NCBI RefSeq assembly: GCF_022024175.1
Contig: NZ_CP091794.1
Location: 1,178,001 to 1,242,000, forward strand
Length of the DNA stretch: 64,000 nt
Origin: Prevotella communis
GTDB lineage: Bacteria; Bacteroidota; Bacteroidia; Bacteroidales; Bacteroidaceae
Direction of reading: 5' to 3'
Program-made: the position numbers and the translations under genes
Part shown: positions 16,910 to 26,824 of the stretch, piece by piece
How positions within the stretch are numbered: the stretch's first letter is position 1
How the letters are laid out: every line of letters starts with the position of its first letter
Notes under the pieces: model-generated
Seen by the model: the letters and a program-made list of their open reading frames with translations, nothing else
Database searches by the model: none
What the model was told of the DNA's origin: nothing

Positions 16910-19900
16910 ATGAAACCTAACAAGTTATTTGTGAGCCTTGCATTGTCGACCATGTGCCTGACTGTAAGTGCCCAGCAACTCGCTTTCCCTGGTGCTCAAG
17001 GATTTGGCCGTTTTGCTACTGGTGGACGAATGGGAAGTGTGTATCATGTGACAAACCTTAACGATTCTGGTACTGGTTCTCTGCGTGATGCAGTGAGTAA
17101 ACCAAATAGAATTGTCGTATTTGATGTATCCGGTGTGATACGTATTAATTCACGTCTGGTATTCTCCAAAAACCTTTATGTTGCAGGTCAGACGGCTCCG
17201 GGTGAAGGCATTACCGTTTATGGTGATGGTACAAGTTTCTCGGCAGCCGATAATATCATCGTACGTTATATGCGCTTCCGTATGGGTGCTGTAGGCACAA
17301 AGGATAAGGATGCAGGTGGTATTGCCAATGGTCAGAACATGATTTTTGATCATTGCTCGTTCTCGTGGGGACAAGATGAGAATTTCTCTATAAACTGGGA
17401 CAACAAGGGAACGGCTCCGCAGAACATCACGCTGATGAACTCTATTGTTGGTCAGGGCTTGATGACTCACTCTGCTGGTGGTCTGATGCAGGCTGATAAT
17501 ATCACGCTTTATCGTGACTTGCTTGTAGACAACTCTACACGTAACTTCAAGGTGAAGGGTACGAATCAGTATGTCAATAACTTAGTCTATAACTGGAAAA
17601 ACTATGCCTATAATATGGGCGGTGACTCTCAGGGAACCAGCTATGTAAACATTGAAAACAATCTTTTTATTAATGGACCTGCTGTGGGCGGAGATGCTCT
17701 GACCGGAGGAAATAGCGATTTCCATTTCTATGGAAACGATAACTGGCAGGATAAAAATCGAGATGGTGTGTTGAATCCCACGTTGTTTACAGGTACAGGT
17801 GGCGGTGACAAGGTGAGTACTCCATATGCTTATCCGGAATTGGAGAAATGGGCTGGCAATGAACTTATAGAAAAGCTGCTGCCGGAGGTAGGCGCTTCAT
17901 TACCTTACCGCGACTTGGCTGACTGCTATATGGTTGACGAGGTTCTGAGTTTTGGTAAGAAAGGTAAGCTTATCACGAATGAAAATGAGCTGCCTATTGG
18001 CGTGCCTACAACATGGTCTTGGTTTAAGGGATCGAAGCCTACTGATACTGATGGTGATGGCATGCCTGATGCATGGGAAGAGGCTAACGGAACAGATAAG
18101 GCCAAAAACGATGCTATGACGATTGCAGATAATGGTTATGCCAATATCGAGAACTACATCAACAGCATTACTAAAGACAATCGTCAGTTCTTCCTGCGTG
18201 CACCGCTATTGTTGGAACTTTCCTCTGCTACAACAAACAGCCTGACGCTCTCGTGGGCCGATTATAGCGATAATGAAGATGGCTTTATCGTGGAGCTTCA
18301 GAAATATGGCGCTTTCGTAGAAGTGGGCCGTACGACTAATTCACAGTTTATCATTCAGAATGTTGGTTTGGAAGCCGGAAAGCCTTATATCGTACGTGTT
18401 TGTGCCTACAAGGGTCAAGATAAGTCGAATTATACTGCAGAATTAATCGTAAAGACCAAACCTGAGCAGGTGGACATAGTCGACGTGGAGACCTTTACAG
18501 GCACGGGCGATGGTGAATGGTTGATTAATCCGGCAAATGATGAAACCTATACCCTTGATGAGGCTACACCAAAGACCGCTGTCGTAGTGAAGAGTGATGC
18601 TAACGTGACGCTGAACGGTACAGGCTATCTCAGTGGTATCGCTTCGCTTAACAAAACAGGTAAGGGAACGCTGACTGTTGCTACAGACCAGCAGTATGAG
18701 GGAGCTACAGTACTGCACGACGGTGTTTATGAATTTTCTTCATTGAAGAATGGTGGCGTTGCTAGTGGTTTAGGTATGAGTCAGGAGTTCGCTCAGAACT
18801 GGGTGATGGATGGTGGCGTCTATAACTACACGGGGGCAACTACATCAACCAATCGCTCAGCTAAGCTCTACAGTGATACCGAACTGAATATTGCCAATAA
18901 ATCTGCTGTAGTAACGATGAATGGTAGTATAGAGGGACAAGGTGACCTGATAGTTAACGGTGAGGGAACCATTGCCGTGAATACCAAAGATTTCTTCAAA
19001 TTCGATGGTAATGTGATGATGAAGGGCGGTATGCTTAAACTTAATAGCAAGGACGTTTCAGATGCAGGTATCGGCTCTGCATCCAAGCTCATCATGGCAG
19101 GCGGTGCGTTCAGCAATGTCGGTAAAAACGAGGCTGCCGTGACTTTCAATTTCCCCATTGTGGCAGAGGCTGGAACTACATCGACAATCAATTTTGACAG
19201 ATGGAATGTTATAAAATGTAATGTGAGTGGAACTGGAACCCTGCAGTGGGGGGTATGCTATTTGCGTGAATATATTGAAGGCAACTGGGATAACTATGCA
19301 GGAAAACTGATTATTACGAGTCAAGGCAACTATGGTAATAACCGACAGTTTGCTATTCGCAATGGGGTCGGTATTAAGAATGCTACTGTTTATCTGAAAT
19401 CTGGGACAGCCATCAATGGTGCCAAGAATCAGTCTACCTATTACCTTGGTGGATTGTCGGGGGATGCAGGGTCATCACTATCAGGCTTTAATGTGAAAGC
19501 CAAGGGTGAGGGTACCTGGATTGTCGGTGGCGCTAATACCGACGAAACATTCCGTGGTGTTATTGACGATAAAGATCAGGCAGGATCTCACCCTGGTAAG
19601 ACAAGTATAGTTAAGGATGGTTCTGGAGACTGGCGACTGACAGGGGCCAACACCTATAGCGGTACGACGAAGGTGGAGGCAGGTACACTGATTGTCAATG
19701 GAACGCATAGCGGTAGTGGTGCCATTACCGTGAATAGTGGTGCTACACTGGCTGGTAAGGGAACACTGACAGGTGCTGTCACTATGAATGGTACGCTGAT
19801 GGTGGGTGATACCCTGGTTACCGATAAGGGCCTGACCTTCAAGGGTGCTCTGAAATTGGGTAGCAATGCCATCCTGCAGCTGAATGATGCCAAGGCAGAG

Positions 19901-20179
19901 GCGACCTATACCGAGGGTGATCAGGTAAGAGTCTTCACCGGTACGGCAACAGGCACGTTCAAGGAGATTATCCCTGCTACGCCTGGTGAAGGACTGGAAT
20001 GGGATACCACCAGCCTTTCTACAGGTATCCTGAAGGTCGTTAAATCCAGTGGTACGACAGGTATTAGCGAGGTGAAGAGCAACAACGATTCTCCGAGGTA
20101 TAACCTGAATGGACAGCCCGTCAAGGGACAGACAAATGGCTTGTTTATTCAGGATGGAAAGATAAGGATTAAGAAATAA
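16910..20179 (+). CDS. Large secreted pectate-lyase-like protein with beta-strand repeats
   Basis: A 1089-residue exported protein (signal peptide 1-22, ending VSAQ). Residues about 23-420 resemble a right-handed beta-helix polysaccharide lyase of family PL1/pectate-lyase type (FPGAQGFGRFATGGR, FDHCSFSWGQDE, GTDKAKNDA). A fibronectin-III-like domain follows at about 430-525. Residues 540-1000 contain autotransporter-associated beta-strand repeats (LTGANTYSGTTKVEAGTL). The end, YNLNGQPVKGQTNGLFI up to RIKK, looks like a type IX secretion sorting domain. It probably cleaves pectic polysaccharide at the cell surface; catalytic residues were not verified. Confidence 0.8.
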   Translation: MKPNKLFVSLALSTMCLTVSAQQLAFPGAQGFGRFATGGRMGSVYHVTNLNDSGTGSLRDAVSKPNRIVVFDVSGVIRINSRLVFSKNLYVAGQTAPGEGITVYGDGTSFSAADNIIVRYMRFRMGAVGTKDKDAGGIANGQNMIFDHCSFSWGQDENFSINWDNKGTAPQNITLMNSIVGQGLMTHSAGGLMQADNITLYRDLLVDNSTRNFKVKGTNQYVNNLVYNWKNYAYNMGGDSQGTSYVNIENNLFINGPAVGGDALTGGNSDFHFYGNDNWQDKNRDGVLNPTLFTGTGGGDKVSTPYAYPELEKWAGNELIEKLLPEVGASLPYRDLADCYMVDEVLSFGKKGKLITNENELPIGVPTTWSWFKGSKPTDTDGDGMPDAWEEANGTDKAKNDAMTIADNGYANIENYINSITKDNRQFFLRAPLLLELSSATTNSLTLSWADYSDNEDGFIVELQKYGAFVEVGRTTNSQFIIQNVGLEAGKPYIVRVCAYKGQDKSNYTAELIVKTKPEQVDIVDVETFTGTGDGEWLINPANDETYTLDEATPKTAVVVKSDANVTLNGTGYLSGIASLNKTGKGTLTVATDQQYEGATVLHDGVYEFSSLKNGGVASGLGMSQEFAQNWVMDGGVYNYTGATTSTNRSAKLYSDTELNIANKSAVVTMNGSIEGQGDLIVNGEGTIAVNTKDFFKFDGNVMMKGGMLKLNSKDVSDAGIGSASKLIMAGGAFSNVGKNEAAVTFNFPIVAEAGTTSTINFDRWNVIKCNVSGTGTLQWGVCYLREYIEGNWDNYAGKLIITSQGNYGNNRQFAIRNGVGIKNATVYLKSGTAINGAKNQSTYYLGGLSGDAGSSLSGFNVKAKGEGTWIVGGANTDETFRGVIDDKDQAGSHPGKTSIVKDGSGDWRLTGANTYSGTTKVEAGTLIVNGTHSGSGAITVNSGATLAGKGTLTGAVTMNGTLMVGDTLVTDKGLTFKGALKLGSNAILQLNDAKAEATYTEGDQVRVFTGTATGTFKEIIPATPGEGLEWDTTSLSTGILKVVKSSGTTGISEVKSNNDSPRYNLNGQPVKGQTNGLFIQDGKIRIKK

Positions 20180-20183
20180 GAAA

Positions 20184-20212
20184 TAAGGGCTGGCAATCGC
20201 CAGCCCTTAACC
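20184..20212 (+). terminator. Intrinsic terminator after the pectate-lyase-like gene
   Basis: Perfect 11-bp stem TAAGGGCTGGC with GCCAGCCCTTA and loop AATC, just after the stop. The T-run is weak. Confidence 0.75.
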
Positions 20213-20291
20213 AACACAAAAACTAAACTAGACTTAACTAAAGCATATTCGGATTTTCACAAACCCTTATAGCGATTGCAAAGATAAACAA

Positions 20292-20317
20292 AAAAATCCA
20301 TTCGACAATGGATTTTT
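20292..20317 (-). terminator. Bidirectional-type terminator downstream of aroC
   Basis: Stem AAAAATCCATT with AATGGATTTTT, loop CGAC, bounded by A and T runs; it can serve leftward aroC transcription and rightward read-through. Confidence 0.8.
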
Positions 20318-20348
20318 CTGTTTATTTTGCATTTTGAGAGAATATTTC

Positions 20349-21428
20349 CTAATTTTTATATGCCGATAAGCATAAATAATTGTCTAAAATAACCATTGCT
20401 GCCATTGCCTCTACAACAGGGACTGCTCTTGGCAAAACGCATGGATCATGACGTCCTTGAGCTGTAAATGTGGTGGGATTTCCTTCTAAGTCAACAGTGT
20501 CTTGAGGGCGGAGTAGGGTAGCCACGGGTTTAAATGCCACGCGGAAATAAATATCCTGTCCGTTGCTGATGCCCCCCTGAATGCCCCCACTGTGGTTGGT
20601 GAGCGTGGTCACGGGCGAACCGTGCCCCACAGTGAAGCGGTCGTTTTGTTCTGACCCACGCTGAGTGACGCCGGCAAAGCCTTCACCGTATTCAAAGCCC
20701 TTAACGGCATTGATACCCAGCATGGCACTGCCCAACTGAGCGTGAAGCTTATCGAATTCGGGCTCGCCAAGACCTACCGGACAGCCTTTGATAACACAGG
20801 TTATGACTCCGCCGATGGTATCGCCCTCAGCCTTCACCTGTTCTATTAATGCTGCCATCTCTTCTGCTTTCTTGGCGTCAGGACAGCGCACGGCATTGGT
20901 CTCAGTCTGTGAGAGGTCGTATTGGCGGTAGTCACGCTCCAAGGTGATTGAACCTACTTGAGAGGTATAGGCCTGAATACTGATGCCCAACTGACGAAGG
21001 GCCAGTTTGGCCAGTGCTCCACCAACGACACGACTAATGGTGATGCGGGCAGAAGAACGGCCTCCACCACGATGGTCGCGCACACCATATTTGTTATAAT
21101 AGGTGAAATCGGCATGCGAAGGACGGAACAGCGTACGCAGGTTCTCGTAATCCTGCGAGTGCTGATTCTCATTGCGTACGATGAAGCCTATTGGACATCC
21201 TGTGCTCTTGCCTTCAAACACACCACTGAGCAGCTCAACTTTATCTGCCTCCTTTCGTGATGTTGTCAGCTTGCTTTGTCCAGGGCGACGTCTGTTCAAC
21301 TCACTCTGAATAAAATCCATATCAATGTCGATGCCTGCCGGCATGCCATCAATCACTCCTCCTACGGCGGCACCATGGCTCTCGCCGAAGGTGGTCAGTG
21401 TAAATAGTTTCCCAAACGTATTGCCCAT
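20349..21428 (-). CDS. aroC: Chorismate synthase
   Basis: Catalyses the last step of the shikimate pathway, EPSP to chorismate, using reduced FMN. The 359 residues contain the family signatures [34 protein letters not shown], the [11 protein letters not shown] motif and the C-terminal [18 protein letters not shown]. It is 39 nt downstream of slyD and probably co-transcribed from the slyD promoter; the spacer holds a degenerate TTATTGTTATTATC-type repeat. Confidence 0.95.
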   Translation of the reverse strand: MGNTFGKLFTLTTFGESHGAAVGGVIDGMPAGIDIDMDFIQSELNRRRPGQSKLTTSRKEADKVELLSGVFEGKSTGCPIGFIVRNENQHSQDYENLRTLFRPSHADFTYYNKYGVRDHRGGGRSSARITISRVVGGALAKLALRQLGISIQAYTSQVGSITLERDYRQYDLSQTETNAVRCPDAKKAEEMAALIEQVKAEGDTIGGVITCVIKGCPVGLGEPEFDKLHAQLGSAMLGINAVKGFEYGEGFAGVTQRGSEQNDRFTVGHGSPVTTLTNHSGGIQGGISNGQDIYFRVAFKPVATLLRPQDTVDLEGNPTTFTAQGRHDPCVLPRAVPVVEAMAAMVILDNYLCLSAYKN

Positions 21429-21467
21429 AGTTATTGTTATTATCTCGTTATCACGACATTTCGTCTC

Positions 21468-22064
21468 TTAGTGGTGGCAATGTCCGCAGCCACCGCCGCC
21501 GCATTCGTGGTCGTCACCACAGTCACCGCCACAGTCACCACCGCAACTGCCGCAACCACCACATTCATGACTCATCTGTGCAATCAGTTTCTGGATCTCT
21601 TCGGCAGTAGCCTCGCGATTCTCAAGAATAGCACCGGTAAACTGCAGGGTTTCGCCTGCCAAAGGGTGGTTGGCATCCAGTGTCACACCGTCTTCCTCTA
21701 CCTTGGTGACGCGCACCATGAAGTGCTGGCCTTCCTCGTTCTTCATCGTGATGACTGCACCGGGGAAGATGTTGGCGCTGTCAAACTTACCGTCGATAAC
21801 AAATTCCTCACGGGGAAGTTTGTGAACACCCTCAGCAAAATACTCGCCAAAAGCTTCAGCGGGAGCCAGGGTAAAGTCGAATTTCTCGCCTTTTTGCATG
21901 TTGACAATGCGCTGTTCAAAACTGTCGAGAGAGAAACCAAACCCACTGATGAAAGTGAATGGGCGTCCCTGCTCTGTCTGTTCTACCAGGTTCTTTGAAC
22001 CGTCTTTGTCTATAGAGTAGAGCTGATAACTTACGGAGATGTAATTGTTTTGTTTGTTGTCCAT
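21468..22064 (-). CDS. slyD: SlyD-like FKBP peptidyl-prolyl isomerase with metal-binding tail
   Basis: A 198-residue FKBP-type prolyl isomerase and chaperone. An isomerase core at about 5-70 and 125-150 brackets an insert-in-flap domain, as in SlyD. The C-terminal 33 residues are very rich in Cys, Gly, His and Asp (GCGSCGGDCGGDCGDD), a tail that in SlyD binds nickel and other metals. In Escherichia coli SlyD supplies nickel to hydrogenase; no hydrogenase gene is in this window. It is the first gene before aroC, with its own promoter. Confidence 0.9.
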   Translation of the reverse strand: MDNKQNNYISVSYQLYSIDKDGSKNLVEQTEQGRPFTFISGFGFSLDSFEQRIVNMQKGEKFDFTLAPAEAFGEYFAEGVHKLPREEFVIDGKFDSANIFPGAVITMKNEEGQHFMVRVTKVEEDGVTLDANHPLAGETLQFTGAILENREATAEEIQKLIAQMSHECGGCGSCGGDCGGDCGDDHECGGGGCGHCHH

Positions 22065-22089
22065 TTTAGTCTATTTATTATTTTCTGCG

Positions 22090-22097
22090 CAAAGGTA
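22090..22097 (-). promoter_or_regulatory. -7 promoter element of slyD-aroC
   Basis: TACCTTTG on the minus strand, 26 nt before the slyD ATG. Confidence 0.7.
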
Positions 22098-22192
22098 CAA
22101 ATAATTTGTGGAAAAGCGTCCAAAAAACATGAAAAAAGGATGCCAAATTGCATGACATCCTCATCATAAAGTGAATTTCGATTTAGTTCTTC

Positions 22193-22552
22193 TTATTTCA
22201 GACCGCGATTGGTCAGTGTGGTGTTCAGCAGTGTCAGATATTTCTTGTACTGCTTCTCGTCCAGGATGAATCCCATGTAGCGAACATCCTTCTTAACTGC
22301 CTGATCAACCAGAGCCTTACGTTCTGTGCTGTGTGCATTAGCAGCCAGCATCATCTCGTTGCAGAATGCAGTGTGAATATCCTGCACAGCTTCCATCTGG
22401 TCTGTAGTCAAATCCAAAGTAACAGCCAGCTTACGCATATTGACTGTCATATCGTAGGCCTCTGCACTGTTCAGTGTGCTGTTGTTCTCGTTCTCAGCGA
22501 ATGACATTGTCATTGTGAACATGGCTACTACCATCAAAACAATCTTCTTCAT
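22193..22552 (-). CDS. Small periplasmic protein, helical, unknown function
   Basis: A 119-residue protein with a signal peptide (MKKIVLMVVAMFTMTMSFAE). The mature part is predicted helical, with the pattern LDLTTDQMEAVQDIH followed by LDEKQYKKYLTLLN. This recalls the LTxxQ motifs of Spy/CpxP-like envelope chaperones, but the similarity is weak. It is a monocistronic gene with a leader of about 150 nt. No firm family assignment. Confidence 0.75.
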   Translation of the reverse strand: MKKIVLMVVAMFTMTMSFAENENNSTLNSAEAYDMTVNMRKLAVTLDLTTDQMEAVQDIHTAFCNEMMLAANAHSTERKALVDQAVKKDVRYMGFILDEKQYKKYLTLLNTTLTNRGLK

Positions 22553-22716
22553 ACTCTTTTTCCTTTCTTTTCTTTACTCGGGACCTTGAGTTTTTTTTGT
22601 TATCCTTTTAAATTTTTAATGTTAATGTTTAATTTCTTTCGGTCCCTACCTTACTAATTAATGTGTTGTTATCCTAACGTCATCAGGATTTTGTTCCTTT
22701 TGACGATGCAAAGGTA
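22553..22716 (-). promoter_or_regulatory. Promoter and long leader of the small periplasmic protein gene
   Basis: TACCTTTG on the minus strand at 22709-22716 gives a leader of about 150 nt. The leader contains complementary segments, GGGACC near its 5' half and GGTCCC near the start codon, so a long-range hairpin close to the ribosome site is possible. No known riboswitch was recognised. Confidence 0.45.
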
Positions 22717-22803
22717 CGACGATTTTTTAAACTGACAATGGATTTTTGCCTGTTGTGTGCGATAACAGCCCTTATTTTTGATACAAATCAAAAAGATGAG
22801 GGA

Positions 22804-23433
22804 TTATTTGCTGCTTTTTGCCTTGATGATATTTTTTACCACTATATATATAATAGCAAGGGCAACGATGCCTAAAATGACTGCAATGATATAGTGATTA
22901 TACTGTTTGATGGTGTCTTCAAGCTCATTTTCAGGTACGATGGCATGCAGATACCAACCCAATCCGGCGAGGATGGCGTGCCAGGCACCGGCACCTATTG
23001 TGGTATAGAGCAGGAATTTCCAGTAAGTCATGCGTGCCAATCCTGCAGGAATGCTAATCAGATGACGGATGCCTGGCACCAGTCGGCCTGTCAGTGTTGC
23101 TGCAACACCGTGGTTGTCAAAGTAGCGTTCGCTCTTCTCCACCTTCTCCTGGTTCAGGAGACATAGTTTGCCCCATTTGCTGTTGGCAAACTTATAGATG
23201 ACGGGGCGTCCTACGTAGAGTGCCACGAAATAATTGATGGAAGCACCCAGGTCAGCTCCGATAGTTGCGAAGAGCACAACAAGGAAGATATTCAGTTCTC
23301 CACTGGCCGAATGATAGGCAGCAGGAGCAACGACGAGTTCTGATGGTACAGGAATAACCGTACTTTCCAGTAGCATGAGTAGCAGTATGGTACCGTAGTT
23401 CAGATTTCCGAGTAGGGTGCTTATCCAATTCAT
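22804..23433 (-). CDS. DedA-family membrane protein
   Basis: A 209-residue inner-membrane protein of the DedA/SNARE-associated (VTT) family, members of which act as lipid (undecaprenyl-phosphate or phospholipid) translocases. Signatures: ESTVIPVPSELVV near the N-terminus, then FATIGADLGASINYFVALYVGR and the GRLVPGIRHLISIPAGLARM motif. About four to five hydrophobic segments are visible. A heptamer repeat precedes it, after the TPR gene, and it is probably part of the glnS-TPR-dedA unit. Confidence 0.9.
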   Translation of the reverse strand: MNWISTLLGNLNYGTILLLMLLESTVIPVPSELVVAPAAYHSASGELNIFLVVLFATIGADLGASINYFVALYVGRPVIYKFANSKWGKLCLLNQEKVEKSERYFDNHGVAATLTGRLVPGIRHLISIPAGLARMTYWKFLLYTTIGAGAWHAILAGLGWYLHAIVPENELEDTIKQYNHYIIAVILGIVALAIIYIVVKNIIKAKSSK

Positions 23434-23440
23434 ATCTTTT

Positions 23441-23475
23441 ATTCTTAATTCTTAATATTCAATATTCAATATTTT
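23441..23475 (-). repeat. Heptamer tandem repeat, 5 units, between TPR gene and dedA
   Basis: On the + strand ATTCTTA, ATTCTTA, ATATTCA, ATATTCA, ATATTTT. The unit changes from one type to another within the tract while the 7-nt period is kept. Confidence 0.85.
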
Positions 23476-23488
23476 GTGGCAACGTTCA

Positions 23489-24943
23489 TTATTCCCTGTC
23501 TAACTTGTCTTTGATATAATGATAATAGTTCTCTGGCTTGATATCTTCAGGGAATAAGTTTCCTACAGCTATTCTGCATTCCATAGGATTCACTTCACAT
23601 GCTTTCTTCAGGTAGCTGAGAAATTCTTCGTTTTTTTTCAGTTCGTAGCAACACAAGGCCATGTAGGCATAGCCCTCGGTGTTTTTGCCTTCTTCTTCCT
23701 CGTCGTAATGGGTCAGGAATCTTTGTAGGAATGCATATGCGCCTTCCACATAGCGATTATCATGGAATGACACGATAACGCGTAACATTGTCTGTTTACG
23801 TGAGTCACTCATTCTTATTGCTTTGCCGAAAGCTTCTTTTGCCTCATCCAGTTTTTCTGCAGTCAGAAAAATATGTCCTCTGATGAGTAGAATCTGTACA
23901 AGGTCGTACTCCATAGCCTCTGCTTGATCTAAAACCTCCAACGCTTTGTCGGGCTCTTTGTTCTCCGCATAGGCAAAAGCCAGTTCCTGGTAGATATCCC
24001 AGAAATAAGACGAGTCTTTTGTTGTGATAGCCTGTGCTTTCTTCAAGACTTCTATAGCCTCTTGCAGTTTCAGCATGTTGATGAGGCATGTTCCTTCGTG
24101 GAGTAGGGCAAACTCATCATCGGGCTCCAGTTCCAAATAACGTTGATAGTATTTCAGCGCTTCCTCGAAGTTGTTCAGACGCAGCAGTCCGTTGGCTTTG
24201 GTGATGAATCCTTCCGGATCTTCAGGTTCCAGGGCGATGGCATATTCACTGCTTTGAATAGCTCCGCTATAGTCTTCGTTCATGAATTGTGCCGATGCCA
24301 GTGCGTTCCAGTATTTCTTGGAGAACGGATCTTTGTCGATGAGCTCATTGAAGATACGTTTGCCGTCCTCGTATTTGCCCATTTCTACAAAGGCCTTGGC
24401 CAGGATTTCCTTGAATTCAGTAGAGTTCTTTACATTGGGGTCGTTGGGATTGCCTCTTGTTACCCACTGTATCACCTTTTCTGGCAACCTCCAGTCCATG
24501 AAGATATTTGCCGCATCGACTATGAAATCCTGTTGCTCGTCAGACGGCAGGTCACGGAAATTCTCCTCAAGATATTCTTCCGCCTCTTCTATATTTCCTT
24601 CACTGATAAGGATCTCTGCGCGGTCGAAAATATAGTCAGGCGATTCCTTGTCAATCATCTGTTCCAGCAGCTCCCACGCCTTCTGTGGGTCGTTCTGTTG
24701 AAACAGCGCCTCATGAATGCGATAGGTGAGGGGAGACGAGGAACCTGGTGAAAGACTCAGGGCAAGACTGATGGCCTCTTCCGCCTTGTCCTTCTCGCCT
24801 GTGTATTGGTAGTAGTCAGCGATATCCACCAAATCGTCAGCATCCATAAACACAGGTTCTCCTGCGTTTATGGATGTCTCGTAAGAATCGAGGAGTTTAT
24901 GAAACGCCTCGCTGTCGAAATATTTATCGCCAGTATTCGTCAT
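23489..24943 (-). CDS. Tetratricopeptide-repeat protein
   Basis: A 484-residue protein without a signal peptide, made of about ten TPR units (for example AIQSSEYAIALEPEDPEGFI, then ALKYYQRYLELEPDDEFALL). It is acidic and probably cytoplasmic, serving as a scaffold. The ATG overlaps the glnS stop by one base (TAATG), so translation is coupled to glutaminyl-tRNA synthetase. Bacteroidota often carry such TPR genes beside housekeeping genes; the partner proteins are unknown. Confidence 0.85.
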   Translation of the reverse strand: MTNTGDKYFDSEAFHKLLDSYETSINAGEPVFMDADDLVDIADYYQYTGEKDKAEEAISLALSLSPGSSSPLTYRIHEALFQQNDPQKAWELLEQMIDKESPDYIFDRAEILISEGNIEEAEEYLEENFRDLPSDEQQDFIVDAANIFMDWRLPEKVIQWVTRGNPNDPNVKNSTEFKEILAKAFVEMGKYEDGKRIFNELIDKDPFSKKYWNALASAQFMNEDYSGAIQSSEYAIALEPEDPEGFITKANGLLRLNNFEEALKYYQRYLELEPDDEFALLHEGTCLINMLKLQEAIEVLKKAQAITTKDSSYFWDIYQELAFAYAENKEPDKALEVLDQAEAMEYDLVQILLIRGHIFLTAEKLDEAKEAFGKAIRMSDSRKQTMLRVIVSFHDNRYVEGAYAFLQRFLTHYDEEEEGKNTEGYAYMALCCYELKKNEEFLSYLKKACEVNPMECRIAVGNLFPEDIKPENYYHYIKDKLDRE

Positions 24944-26739
24944 TATTTTTTCCAGGTGTCCTTGAGGCCTACAGTCTTGTTGAATACAGGCTTTTCAGGT
25001 GTAGAGTCAGGATCTACGTTGAAATAACCTATACGCTGGAACTGCAGATAGCTCAGAGCAGGCAGTTTTGCTGCGAATGGTTCGATATAGCAGTCGGTGA
25101 GGATATGCAGGTTGTCGGGGTTCATCATCTGACGCAATGCATCAGCACCCTTGATACCTTCCTCTTCCTCCAGTCGCTTCAACTCGTCGCGTGGGTTCTC
25201 CATTTTCCACAGACGCTCGTAGAGGCGTACTTCTGCCTTCACGGCGTTGTGACAACTAACCCAGTGCAGTGTCTTACCCTTAATCTTGCGGTTTGCGCCG
25301 GGCAGACCGCTACGTGTCTCGGGATCGTAGGTGCAGTAGATGGTGGTCACCTTTCCATCAGCATCCTTGTCGCAGGGGTGCTCCTCGTCGCATTTAATGA
25401 TATAAGCGTTCTTTAGACGTACCTCCTTGCCGGGAGCCAGGCGCATAAACTTCTTCTCGGCTACCTCCATGAAGTCGTCACGCTCAATCCAAATCTCGCG
25501 ACTGAACTCTACCTCGTGTGTGCCATCTGCCTCATTCTCAGGGTTGTTGATGGCGGTGAGCATCTCCTGCTGACCTTCAGGATAGTTGGTGATAACCACC
25601 TTCACGGGGTCGAGCACGGCACTGACACGCAGGGCACGTGTGTTCAGGTCATCACGCAGGGCACTCTCGAAGAGCGCCATGTCATTGAGTGCGTCAATCT
25701 TTGTATAGCCAATCTTCTCCATGAAGTTCTTGATGCCTTCAGGAGAGTAGCCGCGACGACGGAAACCGCAGATTGTCGGCATTCGGGGATCATCCCATCC
25801 GTTGACCAGTCCTTCGCTGACCAGTGTGCGCAGGTTGCGCTTTGACAGCAGGATATAGTTCAGGTTCAACTTGTTGAACTCTGTCTGACGGGGACCTTCG
25901 AAGTCAGCAAACTTGTCACCCATATTCTCCAGATAACCCAGTTTCTGGGGATTCTCCAGCGTGCCCAGCCATTCCTTCATCCAACCTACGAAGAGGTCGT
26001 ACAAGGGACGATGCTCCACAAATTCCAGTGTACACCATGAGTGTGTGACACCCTCAAGGAAGTCACACTGTCCGTGGGTGAAGTCATACATGGGGTAGGC
26101 GTTCCACTTGTCACCAGTCTTCACGTGGGGAATATTCAGTACGCGATAAATCAATGGGTCGCGGAACAGCATATTGGGGTGAGCCATGTCAATCTTGGCG
26201 CGCAGCACCATCTTTCCTGGCTCGCACTTGCCGCTGTTCATGAATTCAAACAGCTTCAGACTCTCCTCTACAGGACGGTCGCGATAGGGTGAGTTTGTAC
26301 CAGGGCTGGTCGTGGTACCCTTCTGCTGGGCAATCACCTCAGCACTCTGCTCATCCACATAGGCACGATCCTGCTTGATGAGCCATACGGCAAAGTCCCA
26401 CAGCTCCTGGAAATAGTCGCTGGCGTAATAGACGTGAGCCCAGTCATAGCCCAGCCACTTGATATCCTGCTCGATATTCTCGATAAATTCTGTATCCTCT
26501 TTTACGGGGTTGGTATCGTCGAAGCGCAGGTTGCACTCGCCACCGTATTTTTTAGCCAGTCCGAAGTCGATGGCAATGGCCTTAGCATGACCAATGTGCA
26601 GATAGCCGTTAGGCTCTGGTGGAAAACGCGTCTGCATGCGTCCACCGTTCTTTCCTTCTGCCAAGTCATCTTTTACCATCTGTTCTACGAAACTGAGGCT
26701 TTTCTTCTCCTCGCCTTCGTTCTGTATCATTTCTGCCAT
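24943..26739 (-). CDS. glnS: Glutamine--tRNA ligase
   Basis: Class I synthetase charging tRNA-Gln in the cytoplasm. The 598 residues contain the HIGH motif in PNGYLHIGHAKA at about 43-54, FDDTNPVKED, and the KMSKS equivalent LLSKRNLRTL, followed by the bacterial GlnS anticodon-binding barrels (KGKTLHWVSCHNAVKAEVR is cut by the usual SxH pattern). Its presence implies direct Gln-tRNA formation. It has its own promoter and is followed by the overlapping TPR gene. Confidence 0.95.
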   Translation of the reverse strand: MAEMIQNEGEEKKSLSFVEQMVKDDLAEGKNGGRMQTRFPPEPNGYLHIGHAKAIAIDFGLAKKYGGECNLRFDDTNPVKEDTEFIENIEQDIKWLGYDWAHVYYASDYFQELWDFAVWLIKQDRAYVDEQSAEVIAQQKGTTTSPGTNSPYRDRPVEESLKLFEFMNSGKCEPGKMVLRAKIDMAHPNMLFRDPLIYRVLNIPHVKTGDKWNAYPMYDFTHGQCDFLEGVTHSWCTLEFVEHRPLYDLFVGWMKEWLGTLENPQKLGYLENMGDKFADFEGPRQTEFNKLNLNYILLSKRNLRTLVSEGLVNGWDDPRMPTICGFRRRGYSPEGIKNFMEKIGYTKIDALNDMALFESALRDDLNTRALRVSAVLDPVKVVITNYPEGQQEMLTAINNPENEADGTHEVEFSREIWIERDDFMEVAEKKFMRLAPGKEVRLKNAYIIKCDEEHPCDKDADGKVTTIYCTYDPETRSGLPGANRKIKGKTLHWVSCHNAVKAEVRLYERLWKMENPRDELKRLEEEEGIKGADALRQMMNPDNLHILTDCYIEPFAAKLPALSYLQFQRIGYFNVDPDSTPEKPVFNKTVGLKDTWKK

Positions 26740-26775
26740 ATAATCTTTTTCTTGTGTTTTTTATTTTTGAGACTG

Positions 26776-26783
26776 CAAAGGTA
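26776..26783 (-). promoter_or_regulatory. -7 promoter element of glnS
   Basis: TACCTTTG on the minus strand, 37 nt before the ATG. The upstream -33 position falls in the heptamer repeat at 26790-26824. Confidence 0.7.
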
Positions 26784-26789
26784 CAAAAT

Positions 26790-26824
26790 AATTCTTAAAT
26801 CTTAAATCTTAATTCATAATTATT
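26790..26824 (-). repeat. Heptamer tandem repeat, AAATCTT type, 5 units
   Basis: On the + strand AATTCTT, AAATCTT, AAATCTT, AATTCAT, AATTATT. The tract includes the mltG stop codon (26820-26822) and reaches the glnS promoter. Confidence 0.85.
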
